In this document: one piece after another, positions 1 to 12,900 of the stretch
How the letters are laid out: every line of letters begins with the position of its first letter
Numbering within the stretch: position 1 is the stretch's first letter
Assembly (NCBI GenBank): GCA_963995505.1
Contig: OZ023192.1
Span: forward strand, 8,787,001-8,851,000
Direction of reading: 5' to 3'
Origin: Hypericum androsaemum
Taxonomy: Eukaryota; Streptophyta; Magnoliopsida; Malpighiales; Hypericaceae
Length of the DNA stretch: 64,000 bases
Program-made: the position numbers and the translations under genes
The notes under the pieces: model-generated
What the model saw: only the letters and a program-made list of their open reading frames with translations
What the model was told of the DNA's origin: nothing
The model's database searches: none

Positions 1-3000
1 CAGTTCTTGCCTGATCTTGTCTTTTCTTGCCATTTCTTGCGATTTCTTTCCTTTTCTAGCCTTATCTTGCATTTTATTTCCTTTTCTTTCCTTATCTTGC
101 CTTTTCCTTGCCTTTTCTTGCATTTCCTTGCCTTTTCTTATGATTTCTTGCCTTATCTTGCCTTATATTGTTTTTTTTCTTACCTTTACTTGCCTTATCT
201 TTCCTTTTCCTTGCCTTTTCTTCTTTTTTTTGCCTTATCATGCCTTTTCTTTCCTTATCTTGCTTTTTCCCTGCATTTTCTTTTCTTATGTTGCCTTTTC
301 AAGTCTTTTCTTTCCTTATCTTGCCTTATCATGCCTTTTCTTCCATTATCTTGTCTTTTCTTGCCTTTTCATATCTTTTTTTGCTTTTTCTTACCTTTTT
401 TGCCTTTTCTTACCTTTTCTTATCTTACTTTTTGTTGTCTTTTCTTGCCCTATCTTGCCTTTTCCTCTCCTTCTCTTGCCTTATCTTGCCTTTCCTTGCT
501 TTATCTTGTCTTTCCTTGCCTGTTCTTATCTTTTCTTGCCTTTTCTTACCTGTTCTTCCCTTTTCTTGCCTTATATTGCCTTATCTTATCTTGTATTTTC
601 TTATCTTTTCCTATTTTTCTTTACCTTTACTTGCCTTATCATGCCTTTTCTTTCCTTAACTTCGCTTTTCTTTGCATTTTCTTGCCTTATCTTGCATTTT
701 CTTGTCTTTTCTTGCCTTTTCTTACCTTTTCTTACCTTTTCTTGCCTTATCTTGCCTTATTTTGCCTTTTCTTGCCTAAGCTTGACTTTTTCTTGCCTTT
801 TCTTGCCTTATCATTTCTTTCCTTGCCTTTTCTTGCCTTATCATTTCTTTTCTTGCCTTTTCTTGCTTTATATTGCCTTAATTGGCCTTTTCTTGCATTT
901 TCTTGCCTTTTCATGCCTTTTCTTTCCTTCCCTTCCCTTATCTTACCATTTCCTTGCTTTTTCTTGCCATTTCTTGCATTATCTTGCCTTATCTTTCCTT
1001 TTCCTTGCCTTTTCTTTCCTTATCATGCCTTTTCTTTCCATATCTTGCCTTATCTTGACTTTTGTTTCCTTTTCATGCCATTTCCTTGCCTTTTTTTGCC
1101 TTTTCTTATGATTACTTGCCTTATCATGCGTTTCCTTGCCTTGTCTTATCTTTTCTTGTCTTTTCATATATTTTCTTGCTTTTTCTTACCTTTCTTGCCA
1201 TTTCCTCACCTTTTCTTGCCTTATCATGCTTTTCCTTGCCTTATCTTGGCTTTTCTTGCCATTTCATACGTATTCTTCCCTTTTCTTGCCTTATATTGCC
1301 TTATCTTTCCTTTTCTTGTCTTTTCCTATTTTTCTTTGCCTTTACTTGCGTTATCATGCCTTTTCTTTCCTTATCTTGGCTTTTCCTTGCATTTTCATGC
1401 CTTATCTTGCTTTTTCTTGTCTTTTCTTGCCTTTTCTTATCTTTTCTTACCTTTTCTTACCTTTTCTTGCCTTTTCTTGCCTTATCTTGCCTTATTTTTC
1501 CTTTTCTTGCCTAAGCTTGACTTTTTCTTGCCTTTTCTTGCCTTATCATTTCTTTCCTTGCCTTATCTTATCTTTTCTTGCCCTATATTGCCTTATCTTC
1601 CCTATTCCTGCCATATCTTTCCTTTTCTTGTGTTTAATTACCTTTTCCTGCCTTATCTTGTCTTTTCTTGCCATATCTATTCTTTTCTTGCCTTTCCATC
1701 CTCATCTTGCCTTTTCCTTGCCTTTACTTGCATTATCTTGCCTTTTCTTTCCTTTTCCTTTCGTTTCTTGCCTCTTCTTATCTTATCTAGCCATATTCAT
1801 CCTTTTCCTTGCATTTTTGTGCCTTATATTGCTTTTTCTTGTCTTATTTTGCCTTTTCTTGGCTTTTCTCACCTTTTTTTGCCTTTTCTTTTCTTATCTT
1901 GCTTTTTCCTCACCTTTTCTTTCCTTTTCTTGCCTTCTCTTTCATTTTCTTGCCTTATCTTACCTTTAGTTGCCTTTTCTTTTAATTTCTTACCTTATCT
2001 GTCCTTTTCTTACCTTTCTTGCCTTATCTTGCCTTTTCTTTCCTTTTCTTCCCTTTTGTTTCCCCTTTCTTGCCTTGTCTCAGCTTATCTTACCTTTATT
2101 GGCCTTTTCTTGCATTTTCATGCCTTTTCATGCCTTTTCTTGCCTTCTGTTCCCTTATCTTACCATTTCCTTGCTTTTTCTTGCCATTTATTGCATTATC
2201 TTGCCTTTTCCTTGCCTTTTCTTTCCTTATCATGCCTTTTCTTTCCATATCTTGCCTTATCTTGACTTTTCTTTACTTTTCATGTCATTTCCTAGCCTTT
2301 TTTTGCCTTTTCTTTCCTTTTCTTCCCTTTACTTGCCTTATAATGCCTTTTCTTGCCTTTTATTGCCTTTTCTTGGCTTATCTTGCCTTTTTTGCCTTAT
2401 CTTTCCATTTCTTGCCTTATCTTGCCTTTTCTTGCCATTTCTTTCCTTTTCTTGCCTTATCTTGCATTTTATTGCCTGTTCTTTCCTTATCTTGCCTTTT
2501 CCTTGCCTTTTCTTGCATTTCCTTGCCTTTCCTTATGATTTCTTGCCTTATGTTGCCTTATATTGCCTTTTGTTTCTTGCCTTTATTTGCCTAATCTTTC
2601 CTTTTCCTTGCCTTTTCTTATTTTTTTTGCCTTATCATGCCTTTTGTTTCCTTATATTACTCTTTCCTTGCATTTTCTTGTCTTATGTTGCCTTTTCATT
2701 TTCTTGACTTATCTTGCTTTATCTTGCATTTCGTTGCCTTATCTTGTCTTTTCTTGCCTTTTCATATATTTTCTTGCTTTTTCTTACCTTTTTTTTTGCC
2801 TTTTCTTACCTTTTCTTATCTTTCCTTATATTGTATTTTGTTGCCTTTTCTTCACCTATCTTGCCATTTGCTCTCCTTTTCTTGCCTTATCATGCCTTTC
2901 CTTGCCTTATCTTGTCTTTTCTTATCTTTTCTTATCTTTTCTTGCCTTTTCTTACATATTCTTCCCTTTTCTTGGCTTATATTGCCTTATCTTGCTTTTT

Positions 3001-6000
3001 CTTTTCTTTTCCTATTTTTCTTTGCCTTTACTTGCCTTATCATACCTTTTCTATCCTTATCTTGGCTTTTCCTTGCATTTTCTTACCCTATCTTGCTTTT
3101 TCTTGTCTTTTCTTGCCTTGCCTTTTTTTTTATCTTTTCTTACCTTTTCTTATCTTTTCTTGCCTTTTCTTGCCTTATCTTGCCTTATTTTGCCTTTACT
3201 TGCCTAAGCTTGACTTTTTCTTGCCTTTTTTGCCTTATCATTTCTTTCCTTGCCTTATCTTATCTTTTCTTTCCTTTTCTTATCTTTTTTTTGCCTTTTC
3301 TTACCTTTTTTTGCCTTATCTTACCTTTTCCTGCCATATCTTTCCTTTTCTTGTCTCTTAATACCTTTTCCTGCCTTATCTTCTCTTTTCTTGCCATATC
3401 TTTCCTTTTCTTGCCTTTTCCATCCTTATCTTGCCTTTTCCTTGGCTTTACTTGCATTATCTTACCTTGTCTTGCCTTTTCTTTACTTTTCCTTTCGTTT
3501 CTTGCCTTTTCTTACCTTATCTAGCCATATTCTTCCTTTTCCTTGCATTTTTGTGCCTTATATTGCTTTTTCTTGTCTTATTTTTCCCTTTCTTGGCTTT
3601 TCTCACCTTTTTTTGCCTTTTCTTTTCTTATATTGCCTTTTCCTCACCTTTTCTTGCATTTTCTTGCCTTCTCTTTCCTTTTCTTGCCTTTAATTGCATT
3701 TTCTTTCATTTTCTTGCCTTATCTATCCTTTTCTTACCTTTTCTTGCCTTATCTTGCCTTTTCTTTCCTTTTCTTCCCTTTTCTTTCCCCTTTCTTGCCT
3801 TTTCCAACTTATCTTACCTTAATTGGCCTTTTCTTGCATTTCCTTACTTTTTCTTGCCATTCCTTGCATTATCTTGCATTATCTTGCCTTTTCCTTGCCT
3901 TTTCTTTCCTTATCATGCCTTTTCTTTCCATATCTTGCCTTATATTGACTTTTCTTTCCTTTTCCTGCCATTTCCTTGCCTTTTTTTGCCTTTTCTTTCC
4001 TTTTCTTCCCTTTTCTTGCCTTATAATGCCTTTTCTTTCCTTTTCTTGCCTTTTATTACTTTTTCTTGCCTTATCTTGCCTTTTTTGTCTTATCTTGCCA
4101 TTTCATGCCTTATCTTGCCTTTTCTTGCCATTTCTTGCTTTTTCTTTCCTTTTCTTGCCTTATCTTGCATTTTATTGCCTTTTCTTTCCTTATCTTGCCT
4201 TTTCTTGCATTTCCTTGCCTTTCCTTATGATTTCTGGCCTTATCTTGTCTTTTCTTGCCTTTTGTTTCCTTATCATGCCTTTTCCTTGCCTTTTCTTTCC
4301 TTATCATGCCTTTTCTTTCCATATCTTGCCTAATCTTGACTTTTCTTTCCTTTTCATGCCATTTCCTTGCCTTTTTTTGTCTTTTCTTTCCTTTTCTTCC
4401 CTTTTCTTGCCTTATAATGCCTTTTCTTTGCTTTTCTTGCCTTTTATTTCCTTTTCTTGCCATTTCTTGCCTTTTCTTTCCTTTTCTTGCCTTATCCTGC
4501 ATTTTATTGCCTTTTCTTTCCTTATCTTGCATTTTCCTTGTCTTTTCTTGCATTTCCTTGCCTTTTCTTATGATTTCTTGCCTTATCTTTCCTTATTTTG
4601 CCTTTTGTTCTTACCTTTACTTGTTTTATCTTTCCTTTTCCTTGCCTTTTCTTCTTTTTTTTTCCTTATCATGCCTTTTCTTTCCTTATCTTCCTTTTTC
4701 CTTGCATTTTCTTATCTTATGTTGCCTTTTCATGACTTATCTTGCCTTATCATGCATTTTCTTGCCTTATCTTGTCTTTTCTTGCCTTTTCATATCTTTT
4801 CTTGCTTTTTCTTAACTTTTTTTTTGCCTTTTCTTACCTTTTCTTATCTTTCCTTATATTGCCTTTTGTTGCCTTTTCTTGCCCTATCTTGTCATTTCTT
4901 CTCCTTTTCTTGGCTTATCATGCCTTTCCTTGCCTTATCTTGTCTTTCCTCGCCTTTTCTTATCTTTTCTTGCCTTTTCTTCCCCTTTCCTGCCTTATAT
5001 TTCCTTTTCTTGTCTTTTCCTAGTTTTCTTTGCCTTTACTTGCCTTATCATGCCTTTTCTTTCTTATCTTGGCTTTTCCTTGCATTTTCTTGCATTTTCT
5101 TATCTTTTATTGCCTTTTCTTATCTTTTCTTACCTTTTCTTGCTTTATCTTCCCTTATCTTGCCTTATTTTACCTTTTCTAAGCTTGACTTTTTCTTGCC
5201 TTTTCTTATCTTATCTTATCTTTTCTTGCCTTTTCTTATCTTTTTTTGCCTTTTCTTGCCTTTTTTTTCCTTATATTGCCTTATCTTGCCTTTTCCTGCC
5301 ATATCTTTCCTTTTCCTGCCATATCTTTCCTTTTCCTGCCTTATCTTGTCTTTTCTTGCCATATCTTTCCTTTTCTTGCCTTTTCCATCCTTATCTTGCC
5401 TTTTCCTTGCCTTTACTTGCATTATCTTGCATTTTCTTTAGTTTTCCTTTCGTTTCTTGCCTATTCTTACCTTATCTAGCCATATTCTTCCCTTTCCTTG
5501 CATTTTTGTGCCTTATATTGTTTTTTCTTGTCTTATTTTTCCTTATATTGCCTTTTCTTTGCTTTTCTCGCCTTTTCTCTCCTTTTCTTGCCTTTTCTTT
5601 TCTTATCTTGCCTTTTCCTCACCTTTTCTTGCCTTATCTGTCCTTTTCTTACCTTTTCTTGCCTTATCTTGCCTTTTCTTTCGTTTTCTTCCCTTTTTTT
5701 CCATTTTCATTCCTTTTCTTCCGTTTTCTTGCCTTATAATGCCTTTTCTTTCCTTTTCTTGCCTTTTCTTGCCTTTTTTACCTTAACTTGCCTTTTCTTG
5801 CCTTATCTTGCCTTGTCTTGCCATTTCTTGCCTTTTCTTTCCTTTTCTTGCCTTATCTTGCATTTTATTGCCTTTTCTTTCCTTATCATGCCATTTCCTT
5901 GCCTTTTCTTGCATTTCCTTGCCTTTTCTTATGATTTCTTGCCTTATATTGCCTTTTGTTTCTTGCCTTTACTTGCCTTATCTTTCCTTTTCCTTGCCTT

Positions 6001-9000
6001 TTCTTCTTTTTTTTGCCTTATCATGCCTTTTCTTTCCTTATCTTGCTTTTTCCTTGCATTTTCTTGTCTTCTGTTGCCTTTTCATGACTTTTCTTGCCTT
6101 ATCATGCCCATCCTTGCCTTATCTTATCTTTTCTTGCCTTTTCATATCTTTTCTTGTTTTTTCTTGCCTTTTTTTACCTTTCCTCACCTTTTCTTATCTT
6201 GCCTTATATTGCCTTTTGTTGCCTTTTCTTGCCCTATCTTGCCTTTTCCTCCCCTTTTCTTACCTTGTCATGCCTTTCCTTGCCTTATCTTATCTTTTCT
6301 TGCCTGTTCTTGTCTTTGCTTGCCTTTTCTTACTTGTTCTTCCCTTTTCTTGCCTTATATTCCCTTATTTTGCCTTTTCTTGTCTTTTCCTATTTTTCTT
6401 TGCCTTTACTTGGCTGATCATGTCTTTTCTTTCCTTATCTTGGCTTTTCCTTGCATTTTCTTGCCTTATCTTGCTTTTTCTTGTCTTTTCTTGCCCTTTC
6501 TTATCTTTTCTTACCTTTTCTTTCCTTTTCTTGACTTATTTTGCCTTTTCTTGCCATAGCTTGACTTTTTCTTGCCTTGTCTTGCCTTATCATTTCTTTC
6601 CTTGCCTTATCTTATCTTTTCTTATCTTTTTTGGCCTTATATTGCCTTATCTTGCCTTTTCCTACCATATCCTTCCTTTTCTTGTCTTTTATTACCTTTT
6701 CCTGCCTTATCTTGTCTTTTCTTGCCATATCTTTCCTTTTCTTGCCATTTCCATCCTTATCTAGCCTTTTCCTTGTCTTTACTTGCATTATCTTGCCTCT
6801 TCTTTCCTTTTCCTTTCGTTTCTTGCCTTTTCCTTCCTTATCTAGCCATATTCTTCCTTTTCCTTGCATTTTCGTGCCTTAACTTGCTTTTTCTTGTCTT
6901 ATTTTAACTTTTCTTGCCTTTTCTTGGCTTTTCTCGCCTTTTCTAGCCTTTTCCTCACCTTTTCTTGCCTTATCTTTTCTTTTCTTGCCTTATCTTGCTT
7001 TTAATTTCCTTTTCATTCCCTTTCTTGCCTTATCTGTCCTTTTCTTACCTTTTCTTGCCTTATCTTGCCTTTTCTATCCTTTTCTTCCCTTTTCTTTCAT
7101 TTCCTTGCCTTATCTTTCCTTTAATTGCATTTTCTTTCCTTATCTTTACTTTTTCTTGCCTTTTATTACCTTTTCTTTCCCCTTTCTTGCCTTTTCTCAG
7201 CTTATCTTCTCTTAATTGGGCTTTTCTTGCATTTTCTTACCGTTTCATGCCTTTTCTTTCCATCTCTTCCCTTATCTTACCATTTCCTTGCTTTTTCTTG
7301 CCATTTCTTGCATTATCTTTCCTTTTCCTTGCCTTTTCTTAACTTATCATGCCTTTTCTTTCCATATCTTGCCTTATCTTGACTTTTCTTTCCTTTTCAT
7401 GCCATTTCCTTGCCTTTTCTTGCCTTTTCTTGCCTTATAATGCCTTTTCTTCCCTTTTCTTGCCTTGTATTGCCTTTTCTTGCCAAATCTTGCCTTTTTT
7501 GCCTTTTCTTGCCTTATCTTGCCTTTTTTGCCCTTTCTTGCCTTATCTTGCCTTTTCTTTCCTTTTCTTGCCTTATCTTTCATTTTATTGCCTTTCCTTA
7601 TCTTGCCTTTTCCTTGCCTTTCCTTATCTTGCCTTTTCCTTGCCTTTTCTTGCATTTCCTTGCCTTTTCTTATGATTTCTTACCTTATCTTGCCTTATAT
7701 TGCCTTTTGTTCTTGCCTTTACTTGTCTTATCTTTCCTTTTCCTTGCATTTTCTTCTTTTTTCTACCTTATCATGCCTTTTCTTCTTCTTTTTTCCTTAT
7801 CATGCCTTTTCTTTCCTTATCTTTCTTTTTCCTTGCATTTTCTTGTCTTATGTTGTCTTTTCATGACTTTTCTTACCTTATCTTGCCATATCATGCTTTT
7901 CCCTTTGTTATCTTATCTTTTTTTGCCTTTTCATATCTTTTCTTGCTTTTGCTTACCTTTTTTTTGCCTTTTCTTACCTTTTCTTATCTTGCCTGATATT
8001 GCCTTTTCTTGCCCTATCTTGCCTCTTCCTCTCCTTTTCTTGCCTTAACATGCCTCTCCTTGCCTTATCTTGTCTTTTCTTGCATTTTCTTGTCTTTTCT
8101 TGCCTTTTCTTACCTGTTATTCCCTTTTCCTGCCTTATATTGCCTTATCTTGCCTTTTCTTATCTTTTCCTATTTTACTTTGCCTTTACTTGCCTTATCA
8201 TGCCTTTTCTTTCTTTATCTTGGCTTTTCTTATCTTTTCCTATTTTTCTTTGCCTTTACTTGCCTTATCATGCCTTTTCTTTCCTTATCTTGGCTTTTCC
8301 TTGCATTATCTTGCTTTTTCTTATCTTTTCTTGTATTTTCTTATCTTTTCTTACCTTTTCTTACCTTTTCTTGCCTTTTCTTGCCTTATCTTGCTTTATT
8401 TTGCCTTTTCTTGCCTAAGCTTGACTTTTTCTTGCCTTTTCTTGCCTTATCATTTCTTTCCTTGCCTTATCTTATCTTTTCTTACCTTTTCTTATCTTTT
8501 TTTTTGCTTTTTCTTGCCTTTTTTTTGCCTTATATTGCCTTATCTTGCCTTTTCCTGCCATATCTTTCCTTTTCTTGTCTTTTATTACCTTTTCCTACCT
8601 TATCTTGTCTTTTCTTGCCATATCTTTCCTTTTCTTGCCTTTTCCATCCTTATCTTGCCTTTTCCTTGTCTTTACTTGCATTATCTTGCCTCTTCTTGCC
8701 TTTTCTTTCCTTTTCCTTTCATTTCTTGCCTTTTCCTTCCTTATCTAGCCATATTCTTCCTTTTCTGTGTATTTTTGTGCCTTATCTTGCTATTTCTTGT
8801 CTTATTTTACCTTTTCTTACATTTTCTCGCCTTTTCTCATCTTTTCTCGCCTTTTCTTTTCTTATCTTGCCTTTTACTCACCTTTTCATGCCTTTTCTTG
8901 ACTTCTCTTTCCTTTTCTTGCCTTATCATGCCTTTAATTGCCTTTTCTTTCCTTTTCTTGACTTATCTGTCCTTTTCTTTCCTTATCTTGCCTTATCTTG

Positions 9001-12000
9001 CCTTATCTTGCCTTTTCTTTCCTTTTCTTCCCTTTTCTTTCATTTCCATGCCTTATCTTGCCTTTAATTGCATTTTCTTTCCTTATCTTGCCTTTTCTTG
9101 CCTTTTATTACCTTTTCTTTCCCCTTTCTTGCCTTTTCTCAGCTTATCTTGCCTTAATTGGGCTTTTCTTGCATTTTCTTGCCTTTTCATGCCTTTTCTT
9201 ACCTTCTCTTCCCTTATCTTACCATTTCCTTGCTTTTTCTTGTCATTTCTTGCATTATCTTGCCTTTTCCTTGCCTTTTCTTTCCTTATCATGCCTTTTC
9301 TTTCCATATCTTGCCTTATCTTGACTTTTCTTTCCTTTTCATGCCATTTCCTTGCCTTTTTTTGTCTTTTCTTTCCTTTTCTTCCCTTTTCTTGCCTTAT
9401 AATGCCTTTTCTTTGCTTTTCTTGCCTTTTATTTCCTTTTCTTGCCTTATCTTACCTTTTCTTGCCATTTCTTGCCTTTTCTTTCCTTTTCTTGCCTTAT
9501 CTTGCATTTTATTGCCTTTTCTTTCCTTATCTTGCATTTTCCTTGTCTTTTCTTGCATTTCCTTGCCTTTTCTTATGATTTCTTGCCTTATCTTTCCTTA
9601 TTTTGCCTTTTGTTCTTACCTTTACTTGTCTTATCTTTCCTTTTCCTTGCCTTTTCTTCTTTTTTTTGCCTTATCATGCCTTTTCTTCTTTTTTTTCCCT
9701 TATCATGCCTTTTCTTTCCTTATGTTCCTTTTTCCTTGCATTTTCTTGTCTTATGTTGCCTTTTCATGACTTTTCTTGCCTTATCTTGCCTTATCATGCC
9801 TTTCCTTGCCTTATCTTATCTTTTCTTGCCTTTTCATATCTTTTCTTGCTTTTTCTTACCCTTTTTTTTCCTTTTTTTATCTTGCCTGATATTGCCTTTT
9901 CTTGCTCTATCTTGCCTTTTCCTCTACTTTCCTTGCCTTATCTTGACTTTTCTTGCCTTTTTTTGTCTTTTCTTGCCTTTTCATACCCGTTCTTCCCTTT
10001 TCTTACCTTATATTGCCTTATCTTCCCTTTTCCTGTCTTTTCCTATTTTTCTTTGCCTTTACTTGCCTTATCATGCCTTTTCTTTCCTTATCTTGGCTTT
10101 TCCTTGCATTTTCTTGCCTTATCTTACTTTTTCTTCTCTTTTCTTGCCTTTTCTTATCTTTTCTTACCTTTTCTTACCTTTTCTTGCCTTATCTTGCCTT
10201 ATTTTGCCTTATCTTGCCTTATTTTACCTTTACTTGCCTCAGCTTGACTTTTTCTTGCCTTTTCTTTTCTTATCATTTCTTTCCTTGCCTTACCTTATCT
10301 TTTCTTGCCTTTTCTTATCTTTTTTTTGCCTTTTCTTGCCTTTTTTTGACTTATATTACCTTATCTTGCCTTTTCCTACCATATCTTTCCTTTTCTTGTC
10401 TTTTATTACCTTTTCCTGCCTTATCTTGTCTTTTCTTGCCATACCTTTCCTTTTCTTGCCTTTCCATCCTTATCTTGCCTTTTCCTTGTCTTTACTTGCA
10501 TTATCTTGCCTCTTCTTGCCATTTCATTCCTTTTCCTTTCGTTTCTTCCTTTTCCTTGCATTTTCGTGCCTTATCTTGCTTTTTCTTATCTTATTTTACC
10601 TTTTCTTGCCTTTTCTTTGCTTTTCTCGCCTTTTCTTGCCTTTTCTTTTCTTATCTTTCCTTTTCCTGACCTTTTCTTGCCTTTTCTTGCCTTCTCTTTC
10701 CTTTTCTTGCCTTATCTTGCCTTTAATTGCCTTTTCTTTCCTTTTCTTGCCTTATCTGTCCTTTTCTTACCTTTTCTTGCCTTAATTTGCCTTTTCTTAC
10801 CTTTTCTTTCATTTTCTTGCCTTATCTTGCCTTTAATTGCATTTTCTTTCCTTATCTTGCCTTTTTCTTGCCTTTTATTACCTTTTCTTTCCCCTTTCTT
10901 GCGTTTTCTCAACTTATCTTGCCTTAAATTGGCTTTTCTTGCATTTTCTTGCCTTTTCTTGCCTTTTCATGCCTTCTCTTCCCTTATCTTACCATTTCCT
11001 TGCTTTTACTTGTCATTTCTTGCATTATCTTGCCTTTTCCTTGCCTTTTCTTTCCTTATCATGCCTTTTCTTTCCATATCTTGCCTTATCTTGACTTTTC
11101 TTTCCTTTTCATGCCATTTCCTTGCCTTTTTTTGTCTTTTCTATCCTTTTCTTCCCTTTTCTTGCCTTATAATGCCTTTTCTTTCCTTTTCTTGCCTTTT
11201 ATTTCCTTTTCTTGCCTTATCTAACCTTTTTTACCTTATCTTTCCTTTTCTTGCCTTATCTTGCCTTTTCTTTCCATTTCTTGCCTTTTCTTTCCTTTTC
11301 TTGCCTTATCCTGCATTTTATTGCCTTTTCTTTCCTTATCTTGTATTTTCCTTGTCTTTTCTTGCATTTCCTTGCCTTTTCTTATGATTTCTTGCCTTAT
11401 CTTTCCTTATTTTGCCTTTTGGTCTTGCCTTTACTTGTCTTATCTTTCCTTTTCCTTGCCTTTTCTTCTTTTTTTTGCCTTATCATGCCTTTTCTTTCTT
11501 TATCTTCCTTTTTCCTTGCATTTTCTTATCTTATGTTGCCTTTTCATGACTTTTCTTGCTTTATCTTGCCTTATCATGCCTTTCCTTGCCTTATCTTATC
11601 TTTTCTTGCCTTTTCATATCTTTTCTTGCTTTTTCTTACCCTTTTTTTTTCCTTTTTTTATCTTGCCTGATATTGCCTTTTCTTGCTCTATCTTGCCTTT
11701 TCCTCTACTTTTCTTGCCTTAACATCCCTTTCCTTGCCTTATCTTGACTTTTCTTGCCTTTTTTTGTCTTTTCTTGCCTTTTCATACCTGTTCTTCCCTT
11801 TTCTTGCCTTATATTGCCTTATCTTCCCTTTTCTTGTCTTTTCATATTTTTCTTTGCCTTTACTTGCCTTATCATGCCTTTTCTTTCCTTATCTTGGCTT
11901 TTTCTTGCATTTTCTTGCCTTATCTTACTTTTTCTTCTCTTTTCTTGCCTTTTTTTATTTTTTCTTACATTTTCTTGTCTTTTCTTGCCTTATCTTGCCT

Positions 12001-12900
12001 TATTTTGCCTTATCTTGCCTTATTTTACCTTTACTTGCCTCATCTTGACTTTTTCTTGCCTTTTCTTTTCTTATCATTTCTTTCCTTGCCTTACCTTATC
12101 TTTTCTTGCCTTTTCTTATCTTTTTTTTGCCTTTTCTTGCCTTTTTTTGACTTATATTGCCTTATCTTGCCTTTTCTTGTCTTTTATTACCTTTTCCTAC
12201 CTTATCTTGTCTTTTCTTGCCATACCTTTCCTTTTCTTCCCTTTCCATCCTTATCTTGCCTTTTCCTTGTCTTTACTTGCATTATCTTGCCTCTTCTTGC
12301 CAGTTCATTCCTTTTCCTTTCGTTTCTTCCTTTTCCTTGCATTTTCGTGCCTTATCTTGCTTTTTTTTATTTTATTTTACCTTTTCTTGCCTTTTCTTGC
12401 CTTTTCTTTGCTTTTCTCGCCTTTTCTCGCCTTTTCTTGCCTTTTCTTTTCTTATCTTTCCTTTTCCTCACCTTTTCTTGCCTTCTCTTTCCTTTTCTTG
12501 CCTTATCTTGCCTTCAATTGCCTTTTCTTTCCTTTTCTTGCCTTATCTGTCCTTTTCTTACCTTTTCTTGCCTTAATTTGCCTTTTCTTTCCTTTTCTTT
12601 CATTTTCTTGCCTTATCTTGCCTTTAATTGCATTTTCTTTCCTTATCTTACCTTTTTCTTGCCTTTTGTTACCTTTTCTTTCCCCTTTCTTGCCTTTTCT
12701 CAGCTTATCTTGCCTTTATTGGGCTTTTCTTGCATTTTCTTGCCTTTTCATGCCTTTTTTTTGCCTTCTCTTCCCTTATCTTACCATTTCCTTGCTTTTT
12801 CTTGCCATTTCTTGCATTATCTTGCCTTTTCCTTGCCTTTTCTTTCCTTATCATGCCTTTTCTTTCCATATCATGGCTTAACTTGACTTTACTTTACTTT
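1..12900 (+). repeat. Higher-order repeat domain, ~1.8-kb units with partial units
   Basis: The rare phrase TATGATTTCTTG (with small variants) recurs at about 139, 1108, 2534, 4226, 4569, 5930, 7671, 9574 and 11383. A second marker, AAGCTTGACTTTTTC and close variants, recurs near 775, 1510, 3205, 5170, 6554, 8415, 10229 and 12040. The later spacings settle at about 1.74-1.90 kb, and the blocks starting near 7.67, 9.57 and 11.38 kb read almost the same phrase for phrase. Earlier spacings (343 to 1692 bp) point to truncated or rearranged units. The phrase TATGATTTCTTG does not recur after 11.4 kb, so the domain seems to end near 12.9 kb. Confidence 0.8.

Noticed and set aside
4110..4553. Lysine/arginine-rich minus-strand frames (also at 33716-34108, 56412-56831 and others)
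   Set aside because: They are the purine-strand reading of the same 10-bp units and look like QEKARKGK repeats. Low complexity only.
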